Below, in pieces: positions 1-5,097 of a DNA stretch of 5,097 nt (within the stretch, counting starts at the first letter, position 1; the number at the start of each line of letters is the position of its first letter). A program made the position numbers and the translations under genes. Origin of the DNA: Oscillospiraceae bacterium (lineage in GTDB: Bacteria; Bacillota; Clostridia; Oscillospirales; Oscillospiraceae). The DNA is taken from positions 1-5,097 of the forward strand of contig JAFYIF010000062.1 of the NCBI GenBank assembly GCA_017538775.1, written 5' to 3'. Under the pieces are notes generated by a model. That model was given only the letters and a program-made list of their open reading frames with translations. It did no database searches and was not told where the DNA came from.

Positions 1-6
1 GGAAAA

Positions 7-42
7 CGCAAACCCCTGGGCATGTCCGCCCAGGGGTTTGCG
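7..42. terminator. Perfect 14-bp hairpin, probable terminator of a gene outside the window
   Basis: Positions 7-20 and 29-42 are exact reverse complements (14 bp, GC-rich centre), separated by an 8-base loop at 21-28. On the plus strand no T-run follows the stem (TCTCCACT). On the minus strand the stem is followed by TTTTCC, the complement of the A-rich bases at 1-6. It could therefore end a leftward gene lying to the right, but none is visible. More likely it ends a rightward gene lying to the left, with a poor U-tract. The structure is seen directly; the terminator role is inferred. Confidence 0.7.
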
Positions 43-96
43 TCTCCACTGCCTTCCTTCCGCCCGGCAAAAAACGCCCGCCCCGTAAATTCCCTG

Positions 97-125
97 TTGC
101 GGCAGCGGGAAAACTGTTGTACAAT
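97..125 (+). promoter_or_regulatory. Predicted sigma-A promoter of the DUF1846 gene
   Basis: TTGCGG at 97-102 matches four of six bases of the -35 consensus. TACAAT at 120-125 matches five of six of the -10 consensus, and the spacer is exactly 17 bases. Transcription would begin near 132, leaving a leader of about 39 bases before the ATG at 171. The site sits in the only gap upstream of the gene, after a hairpin that would insulate it from upstream transcription. No operator or riboswitch-like structure is evident between 43 and 170. Confidence 0.55.
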
Positions 126-170
126 ACGGATTTGAACTGGAGAACGCTTCGGACTGGGGGCAAAGGGAAC

Positions 171-1655
171 ATGAAGGCCATTGGCTTTGACAACGAGAAA
201 TACCTGAAGCTGCAATCGGAGAACATCCGTCGGCGCATCGCCGACTTCGGCGGGAAGCTCTATCTGGAGTTCGGCGGCAAGCTCTTTGACGACCACCACG
301 CCGCCCGGGTGCTGCCGGGCTTTCAGCCGGACAGCAAGGTGCGGATGCTGCTGGAGATGCGGGAGGACGCCGAAATCATCCTGGTGATCTCCGCCGACGA
401 CATCGAGCGCAACAAACGCCGGGGCGACCTGGGCATCACCTACGACGAGGACGCCCTGCGGCTGATCGACGCCTTCCGGGGCATCGGCCTGTATGTTGGC
501 AGCGTCTGCATCACCCACTTCCGGGCCCAGCGGGCCGCCGAGCTGTTCCAGGCCCGGCTGGAGAACCTGGGCATCCGCACCTACCGGCACTACGTCATCC
601 CGGACTACCCCTCCAACGTGCCGCTGATCGTCTCCCCGGAGGGCTTTGGCCGCAACGACTACATCGAGACCAGCCGGAGCCTGATCGTCGTCACGGCCCC
701 CGGCCCCGGCAGCGGGAAGATGGCCACCTGCTTAAGTCAGCTCTACCACGAGCATGAGCGGGGCGTGGCGGCGGGCTACGCCAAGTTCGAGACCTTCCCC
801 ATCTGGAACCTGCCGCTCAAGCACCCGGTGAACCTGGCCTATGAGGCCGCCACCGCCGACCTGAACGACGTGAACATGATCGACCCCTACCACCTGGAGG
901 CCTACGGGGAGACCACGGTGAACTACAACCGGGACGTGGAGATCTTCCCGGTCCTGAACGCGATGCTGGAGCGCATCCGGGGCAAAAGCCCCTACCGCAG
1001 CCCCACGGACATGGGCGTGAACATGGTGGGCTTCTGCATCGAGGACGACGAGGTCTGCCGGGCCGCCAGCCGTCAGGAGATCATCCGCCGCTACTACGCC
1101 GCCGCCTGTTCCCTGCGCCAGGGCATGAGCGACGGGGTGGAGCTGCACAAGATCGAGCTCATCATGAACAACGCGGGCATCACCACGGCGGAGCGCCCCA
1201 CCGTGGCCGCCGCGCTGGAGCGGGCGGAGCAGACCGGGGAACCGGCCATGGCCATCCAGCTCCCGGACGGGCGCATCGTCACCGGCAAGACCACGGCCCT
1301 GCTGGGGGCGGCCAGCGCCTGTCTGCTGAACGCCCTGAAAGCCCTGGGGGACATCTCCAAGCGGACCATGCTGATCTCCCCCAACATCATCGAGCCCATC
1401 CAGCACCTGAAGGTGGAGCACCTGGGCGGCCACAACCCCCGGCTCCACACCGACGAGACCCTGGAGGCCCTGAGCATCTGCGCCGTCACCAACCCCATGG
1501 CGGAGCTGGCCATGGAACAGCTCAGCGCCCTGCGGGGCTGCGAGGCCCACTCCAGCGTCATCCTCTCCCGGGTGGACGAGAGCCTGTTCCAGAAGCTGGG
1601 CGTCAACGTCACCTGCGAGCCGCGCTACCAGGTCAAGCGATTATTTCACAAATAA
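171..1655 (+). CDS. UPF0371 / DUF1846 family protein
   Basis: The protein is 494 residues, the usual length for the UPF0371/DUF1846 family, which is widespread in Firmicutes; the biochemical role is not known to me. The opening MKAIGFDNEKYLK is the family's typical N-terminus. Recognisable family segments are YLEFGGKLFDDHHAARVLPG (residues 31-50), the glycine-rich TAPGPGSGKMAT (175-186), AGYAKFETFPIWNLPLKHPV (201-220) and NMIDPYHLEAYG (235-246). GPGSGK resembles a phosphate-binding loop but is not a canonical Walker A because Met follows the Lys. A second short TGKTT lies at 371-375. There is no signal peptide or membrane segment, so it is probably cytoplasmic. The ATG at 171 is preferred to in-frame TTG codons at 117 and 132, because those overlap the predicted promoter or its start point and homologues begin MKxIGFDNEKY. 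The SD is mediocre: AAAGGGA at 162-168 is very close to the ATG, and a G-run at 156-160 lies ten bases away. The next gene follows after 23 bases, suggesting co-transcription. Family assignment is confident; function is open. Confidence 0.93.
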   Translation: MKAIGFDNEKYLKLQSENIRRRIADFGGKLYLEFGGKLFDDHHAARVLPGFQPDSKVRMLLEMREDAEIILVISADDIERNKRRGDLGITYDEDALRLIDAFRGIGLYVGSVCITHFRAQRAAELFQARLENLGIRTYRHYVIPDYPSNVPLIVSPEGFGRNDYIETSRSLIVVTAPGPGSGKMATCLSQLYHEHERGVAAGYAKFETFPIWNLPLKHPVNLAYEAATADLNDVNMIDPYHLEAYGETTVNYNRDVEIFPVLNAMLERIRGKSPYRSPTDMGVNMVGFCIEDDEVCRAASRQEIIRRYYAAACSLRQGMSDGVELHKIELIMNNAGITTAERPTVAAALERAEQTGEPAMAIQLPDGRIVTGKTTALLGAASACLLNALKALGDISKRTMLISPNIIEPIQHLKVEHLGGHNPRLHTDETLEALSICAVTNPMAELAMEQLSALRGCEAHSSVILSRVDESLFQKLGVNVTCEPRYQVKRLFHK

Positions 1656-1663
1656 ACATTTGA

Positions 1664-1671
1664 AAGGAAGG
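1664..1671 (+). promoter_or_regulatory. Strong ribosome binding site of the CotH-SLH gene
   Basis: AAGGAAGG lies in the 23-base gap after the DUF1846 stop, seven bases before the ATG at 1679. This fixes the start used and supports translation from a shared transcript. No promoter or hairpin is visible in this gap. Confidence 0.7.
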
Positions 1672-1678
1672 TAACACG

Positions 1679-4072
1679 ATGCGTATCGGAACCAAAGGAG
1701 CGCTCTGGCTCCTGATCGCCCTGCTGCTGCTCTTTGCCGCCCTGCCCGTCCTGGCCGACGGGGAGGAATCCGTCAAGCCCCTGCAGATCCCGGAGCTGCG
1801 CTGTCTCCCGGCGGAGGGGGAGGCCGGATGGGCCGTCTCCCTGCAGGAGGCGGATGGCGCGCTGTATCTCTTTCTCCCCGCCTCCGCCGACCTGACGGCG
1901 CTGCGGCTGGAGTTCCCCGGGGAGCGCGCCCTGCTGCGGGCCGGGGAAGCAGAACTTTCCCTGGTGTCCGGCGAAGCGGCGGACCTCAGCGCCCTGCTGA
2001 CCGCGCCGGAGGAGGGCTGCGCCCTGACCCTGATCCCGGTGCAAGCCGGAGAGGCCGGGGAAGCGGAAGAACCCGAGGAACCCGAGGAAGCCGAAGAGAC
2101 CCAGGAGACCGAAGAACCCGAAGAAGCCGGGGAAGCCGAAACAACGGAGGACGGCGCGATCTCCTTCACCCTGCTGCGGGGGGCCAACGTGGCCTCCATG
2201 TTCCTGACCAGCCCGGACGCGGAGCATGACCGGAACTGGGTGGAACAGGACAAGAGCAACAAGGCCAAGAAGGGCGACCTGCTCCTGCTGGACGCCGACG
2301 GCAGCGCCCTGTATGACGGCAAGCTGAAAAACATCAAGGGCCGGGGCAACTCCACCTGGGCTCTGCCCAAGAAGCCCTATCAGATCAAGCTGGCCGTGGA
2401 GACGGACCTGATCGGGACCGGCGACCCGCTGGAGGCCGAGGAGACCTGGGTGCTGCTGGCCGACTTCGCCGACAAGACCCATCTGCACAACCGCGTCAGC
2501 TTCGACCTGGCCGCCGCCCTGGGCATGGACTTCACGCCCAACTGCCGCCCGGTGGACCTGTGGTATGACGGGGAGTACCGGGGCACCTATCTCCTGAGCG
2601 AGAAGACCGAGGTCAGCGACGGCCGCGTCGCGGTGAACGATCTGGACGCCGCCACGGAGGCGGCCAACCCCGACCTGGACTTCGACACGCTGGACACCGC
2701 CCGGGGCGTCAACGCCTACGGCAACCGCTATCAGTACGTCAGCGGTCTGGCCCTGCCGGAGGACTACAGCGCCGGCTATCTGCTGGAGCTGGACTACCAC
2801 GACCGGGCCATGGAGGAGCTGTGCTGGTTCGAGACCAGCCACGGGGACTATGTGGTGGTCAAGAGCCCGGAGTACTTCGGCGACGAGGGCGTGCGCTACA
2901 TCAGCGAGCGCTACCAGCGCTTTGAGGACGCGGTCTACGCCGGGGACGCGGAGGCCCTGGCGGCGGAGGCCGACCTGGTCTCCCTGGCCCGGAACTACCT
3001 GATGCTGGAGTTCGCCATGGACACGGACGCCTACTCCTCCTCCACCTATTTCCACCTGGGCGAGGGCAAGCTGGAAAACGGCCCGGTCTGGGACTTCGAC
3101 ATCGCCTATTCCCTCTCCCCCAACAGCTATTACGCCGCGGTCTGCCCCCTGGTGCGGGCCATGCTGGCGATCCCGAGTTTCCGGGACACGGTGCTGGAGG
3201 AGGAAGCCCGGCTCTATGAGCTGGTGGACGGCACCCTGCTGAGCGCCGACCCGGAGGCCGCCACGGGCAGACTGCGCTCCCTCGCGGGCTATCAGCAGGA
3301 GATCGCCCAGACTTACCGCATGGACCTGCTGCTCTGGCCCAACGTCATCAGCGGCGAGCGCTGGGACCAGGTCACGGCGAAGCTGGGGGCGGAAGCGGAG
3401 ATCGCCGCCTTTGCCGACTATCTGCGCCAGCGGGCCGACTGGCTCCACCAGACCGTCTCCGCCTGGAGCGAGACGGACTCCCCCGCCCTGCCGCGCTTCC
3501 TGGACGTGCCCGTGGACGCCGCCTACTACGCCGACGTGGAGTACACGGCGGAGCGGGGCATCCTCCGGGGCGTCAGCGCCACGCAGTTTGACCCCTGGGG
3601 CTACATGACCCGCGCCATGGTGGTGACGGTGCTGCACCGCCTCTCCGGTTCCCCCGCCGCCACGGAGAGCGCCCCCTTCCAGGATGTGGCCGCGGACGCC
3701 TGGTACGCCGACGCGGTGGCCTGGGGCGCGGAACAGGGCATCGTCGTGGGCTATGCGGACAACACCTTCCTGCCCGGCGCCGCCGTCTCCCGGCAGGAGT
3801 TCATCGCCTTCCTGTACCGCAGCGTCGGCAGCCCGGCGCGGGCGGGCGAACTGGACCACGCCGACGCGGAGGCCGTGGCCGACTGGGCCGAAGACGCCGT
3901 CCGCTGGGCGGTGGAGACCGGCGTCTATCTGGACCCCTACACCGTCCCCGCAGCGGAGGACGAGGCGGACGCCGCCCCGGCGGAATACCTGCTGCCCGCC
4001 GAGCCCAGCTACCGCCTGGAGGCCGCGGTCATCCTGAGCCGCTACTGCCGTCTGGCTTTGATGATGAAATAA
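1679..4072 (+). CDS. Secreted CotH-type kinase anchored by three SLH repeats
   Basis: A 797-residue exported protein. Residues 1-26 form a signal peptide (Arg2/Lys6, hydrophobic core about 8-24, cleavage predicted after VLA at 26). Residues 27-123 are an uncharacterised, probably beta-rich segment, followed by a Glu/Pro-rich linker (about 124-157). The CotH domain spans about 160-590. Its signatures are GRGNSTW (221-227), KKPYQIKL (231-238), a WVLLADFADKTHLHNR segment (257-272), YRGTYLLSE (300-308), GYLLELDYHD (366-375) and PVWDFDIA (469-476), whose Asp472/Asp474 are likely metal or catalytic residues. CotH proteins are atypical kinases first known for phosphorylating Bacillus spore coat proteins. 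SLH repeats lie at about 607-657, 667-717 and 724-790, with TRAM, SRQE and YRLE at the position of the usual TRAE-like motif. SLH repeats bind secondary cell wall polymers, so a wall-anchored kinase is inferred. The third SLH carries an extra acidic/Ala-rich insert. The gene probably shares an operon with the DUF1846 gene. Substrate and ATP use are unproven. Confidence 0.93.
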   Translation: MRIGTKGALWLLIALLLLFAALPVLADGEESVKPLQIPELRCLPAEGEAGWAVSLQEADGALYLFLPASADLTALRLEFPGERALLRAGEAELSLVSGEAADLSALLTAPEEGCALTLIPVQAGEAGEAEEPEEPEEAEETQETEEPEEAGEAETTEDGAISFTLLRGANVASMFLTSPDAEHDRNWVEQDKSNKAKKGDLLLLDADGSALYDGKLKNIKGRGNSTWALPKKPYQIKLAVETDLIGTGDPLEAEETWVLLADFADKTHLHNRVSFDLAAALGMDFTPNCRPVDLWYDGEYRGTYLLSEKTEVSDGRVAVNDLDAATEAANPDLDFDTLDTARGVNAYGNRYQYVSGLALPEDYSAGYLLELDYHDRAMEELCWFETSHGDYVVVKSPEYFGDEGVRYISERYQRFEDAVYAGDAEALAAEADLVSLARNYLMLEFAMDTDAYSSSTYFHLGEGKLENGPVWDFDIAYSLSPNSYYAAVCPLVRAMLAIPSFRDTVLEEEARLYELVDGTLLSADPEAATGRLRSLAGYQQEIAQTYRMDLLLWPNVISGERWDQVTAKLGAEAEIAAFADYLRQRADWLHQTVSAWSETDSPALPRFLDVPVDAAYYADVEYTAERGILRGVSATQFDPWGYMTRAMVVTVLHRLSGSPAATESAPFQDVAADAWYADAVAWGAEQGIVVGYADNTFLPGAAVSRQEFIAFLYRSVGSPARAGELDHADAEAVADWAEDAVRWAVETGVYLDPYTVPAAEDEADAAPAEYLLPAEPSYRLEAAVILSRYCRLALMMK
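2048..2149 (+). repeat. Low-complexity Glu/Pro/Ala linker-coding repeat
   Basis: Within the CotH-SLH gene, GAA/GAG-rich codons encode imperfect units of the EPEE, EEAE and ETEE type over residues 124-157. Short near-identical blocks such as GAACCCGAG recur in tandem. It separates the N-terminal segment from the kinase domain and probably acts as a flexible, highly negative spacer. Such tracts can change length by slippage, in steps of three bases here. Its antisense reading produces an artefactual Phe/Gly-rich string. Confidence 0.75.
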
Positions 4073-4084
4073 GAAAAGACCGTT

Positions 4085-4120
4085 GGACGGGCGAAAGGAC
4101 CGAGCGCCTTTCGCCCGTCC
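4085..4120 (+). terminator. Perfect 14-bp hairpin after the CotH-SLH gene, probable terminator
   Basis: Positions 4085-4098 and 4107-4120 are exact reverse complements, with an 8-base loop at 4099-4106. The stem begins 12 bases after the CotH-SLH stop. The plus-strand flank is CCCGTTTGCG, so the U-tract is only three bases and read-through into the Fic gene is possible. On the minus strand a short TCTTTTC lies six bases away. Position and stability favour an end-of-operon terminator; efficiency is uncertain. Confidence 0.75.
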
Positions 4121-4135
4121 CCCGTTTGCGCCGGG

Positions 4136-4142
4136 AAAGGAG
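4136..4142 (+). promoter_or_regulatory. Ribosome binding site that fixes the Fic TTG start
   Basis: AAAGGAG ends eight bases before the TTG at 4151. The frame has no ATG before codon 190, so this motif is what decides the start. I see no convincing promoter in the gap 4073-4150, so the gene may depend on read-through from upstream. Confidence 0.65.
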
Positions 4143-4150
4143 CGAAGAAC

Positions 4151-4957
4151 TTGACGCTTTATGACGAAGCCGTCGCCCTCTGGCGGCGGAAGCGGATCGG
4201 CGACGACGCGGAGCTGGCCGAGGCCCTGAACGCCTACCGCATCGCCTTTGCCTACCACTCCGGCAAGCTGGAGAACGCGCAGATCACCTATCACGACACG
4301 CGGGAGATCTTCGAGCACGACGGCGTCAGCGCCTATACCGGCGACCTGCGGACCCTGTTTGAGATCCGCAACGCCCGGGAGGCCTACGAGCTGCTGCTGG
4401 ACGCTTTCCGGGAGCGCCGGGCGCTGGACGAAGCGCTCCTGAAAGCCTTCCAGTTCCGCCTGACGCAGAACACTTACGACGCCCGCCGCCGGCAGCTGGG
4501 CGAGCGCCCCGGGGAGTACAAGCACCACGACTTCGTGACCGGCCAGACGGAGGTCGGCGCACCCCCGGAGGACGTGCCGGAGGAGGTCGCGGAACTCCTG
4601 GCCGAGCTGGCGGACTTCCCCCCGGACCAGGCCCTGACCGCCGCCGCATATTTTCACGCGAAGCTGGAGAACATCCACCCCTTCGCCGACGGCAATGGCC
4701 GCACCGGGCGGCTTGCCATGAACTAACTGCTGCTCCTGCACGAGCATCCCCCCATCGTCGTCCACGAGGAAGACCGAAGGGCCTATTACGCCGCGCTGGA
4801 AGCCTGGGACGAGCGCCAGGAGCTGGAGCCGCTGATCGGCTTTCTCCGGGAGCAGACCGGGAAGACCTGGGAGAAGCAGGTGGAGCGGGAGCGGAGAAGA
4901 CGGAGCGGGGCGGCGGCGGGATACGAAAAGGGAAACAGATGTTTTGTTTCTTTCTAA
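4151..4957 (+). pseudogene. Fic-family (AMP-transferase-like) gene interrupted by an in-frame TAA
   Basis: Translation from the TTG gives 191 residues ending at TAA 4724-4726. The catalytic Fic motif HPFADGNGRTGR is complete at 176-187 (His176, Asp180, Asn182, Arg184 and Arg187 present). An N-terminal SGKLEN (37-42) matches the [S/T]xxxE[G/N] inhibitory motif, with Glu41 as the predicted blocking glutamate of a class II Fic protein. Beyond the TAA the same frame stays open to TAA 4955-4957. It encodes LLLLHEHPPIVVHEEDRR, then AYYAALEAWDERQELEPLI, then FLREQTGKTWEK, which is the normal end of this Fic subfamily. Homologues usually have MNY or similar where this gene has MN-stop, so one base change (TAC or TAT to TAA) explains it. 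The truncated product would lose the helices packing behind the active loop and probably would not fold. The last dozen or so codons of the extended frame look non-coding, so the original end is also unclear. Fic proteins typically transfer AMP from ATP to a hydroxyl side chain; the target here is unknown. Sequencing error or stop read-through remain alternatives. Confidence 0.87.
4724..4726 (+). other. Premature TAA within the Fic reading frame
   Basis: This stop falls four codons after Arg187 of the Fic motif, and recognisable Fic sequence resumes at the very next codon with no shift of frame. The two other complete genes here also end in TAA, so general reassignment of TAA as a sense codon is not plausible. 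Confidence 0.85.
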
Positions 4958-5060
4958 GAGCTGGGATATAACAAAAATGAGAGTGGACGGAGAGGTCTTA
5001 ACAGACACTGGCCGCTTTTTTCAATCGAAGAAAAAACACGACTTTGTTTTGATTCTCCTG
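4958..5060. other. AT-rich intergenic stretch after the Fic gene
   Basis: Composition falls sharply around 4930: by hand count 4931-5097 has 63 G/C in 167 bases, against clearly GC-rich coding DNA to the left. A T6 run at 5016-5021 is followed by A-rich DNA. The two can pair in a weak, AU-dominated stem of about seven pairs (5016-5022 with 5027-5033, one a G-U). This is too poor to call a terminator. A frame from ATG 4977 is open to the window edge, but it has no good SD and no recognisable product. Confidence 0.5.
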
Positions 5061-5089
5061 TTGACAAAAGCAAAAGAAGGAGCTAGAAT
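5061..5089 (+). promoter_or_regulatory. Near-consensus sigma-A promoter directed out of the right edge
   Basis: TTGACA at 5061-5066 is a perfect -35 element. TAGAAT at 5084-5089 matches five of six bases of the -10 consensus, and the spacer is the ideal 17 bases. The surrounding DNA is AT-rich, as expected for a strong promoter. The start point would be near 5096, so the gene it serves lies beyond the window. A GAAGGAG at 5076-5082 falls inside the spacer and has no start codon at a usable distance, so it is probably coincidental. Confidence 0.75.
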
Positions 5090-5097
5090 AACAAACA

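Noticed and set aside
732..1612. Two overlapping minus-strand open frames opposite the DUF1846 gene
   Set aside because: Low-information His/Gly/Val- or Ser/Arg-rich composition, and they lie antisense to a clearly recognised family protein. No ribosome binding site or family motif seen.
1828..2229. Arg/Gly-rich plus-strand frame inside the CotH-SLH gene
   Set aside because: Out-of-frame reading of the signal-proximal and linker region; composition is typical of a GC-rich shadow frame.
3411..4037. Pro/Thr/Arg-rich plus-strand frames inside the SLH region
   Set aside because: Shadow frames of the SLH repeats, whose own frame has clear family motifs throughout.
4724..4726. TAA read as a sense codon (genetic code change or recoding)
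   Set aside because: Two other genes here terminate at TAA, and no recoding structure is evident around the codon. A point mutation is simpler.
1646..5008. A 1120-codon minus-strand open frame opposite the CotH-SLH and Fic genes
   Set aside because: It is a shadow of GC-rich codon bias on the plus strand. Its Phe/Gly-rich string is simply the antisense of the Glu/Pro linker, it spans a hairpin and two unrelated genes, and it shows no recognisable domain.
5015..5034. T6 and A-rich tract as a terminator for the Fic gene
   Set aside because: No GC-rich stem precedes the T-run (only a 4-bp GTCT/AGAC pairing at 4995-5006), and the T/A pairing itself is weak.
5076..5082. GAAGGAG as a ribosome binding site for a gene at the right edge
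   Set aside because: No ATG, GTG or TTG occurs within a usable distance before the window ends, and the motif lies within the spacer of a better-supported promoter.
1..5097. CRISPR arrays, tRNA or rRNA genes, insertion-sequence ends, toxin-antitoxin partner for the Fic gene
   Set aside because: No regularly spaced repeats, no cloverleaf-like segments and no transposase motifs were found. No small antitoxin-like frame sits beside the Fic gene; its inhibitory motif is internal instead.

Overview
The window looks like a piece of a GC-rich, Gram-positive Clostridia genome, probably an Oscillospiraceae-type gut anaerobe. This is inferred from the strongly GC-biased third codon positions, AGGAGG-type ribosome binding sites, an S-layer-homology (SLH) surface protein and a UPF0371/DUF1846 protein of the kind common in Firmicutes. 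I could not run a search, so the taxonomy is an inference. All genes point rightward, and nothing convincing is encoded on the minus strand.

Layout. Positions 1-60 hold a perfect 14-bp hairpin, probably the end of a gene outside the window. A plausible sigma-A promoter (97-125) then drives a 494-residue UPF0371/DUF1846 protein (171-1655). Only 23 bases later, behind a strong ribosome binding site, comes a 797-residue secreted protein (1679-4072) with a signal peptide, a Glu/Pro-rich linker, a CotH-type atypical kinase domain and three C-terminal SLH repeats. The two genes probably share a transcript. A second perfect 14-bp hairpin (4085-4120) follows, then a Fic-family gene (4151-4957) that starts at TTG. 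The Fic gene keeps an intact catalytic motif and an N-terminal inhibitory motif. A TAA interrupts it immediately after the catalytic loop, while the rest of the Fic C-terminus is still readable in the same frame beyond the stop. From about 4931 the DNA becomes AT-rich (63 G/C in the last 167 bases by hand count), and it ends in a near-consensus promoter (5061-5089) aimed at a gene beyond the right edge.

How the parts relate. The CotH-SLH protein should be exported and held on the cell wall, where it may phosphorylate surface proteins. The DUF1846 protein looks cytoplasmic and its role is unknown, so the pairing may be no more than co-transcription. The Fic gene was probably a self-inhibited AMP-transferase and now looks recently inactivated. 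I see no evidence for a complete new multi-gene system. The most interesting items are the SLH-anchored CotH kinase and the precisely placed nonsense codon in the Fic gene.
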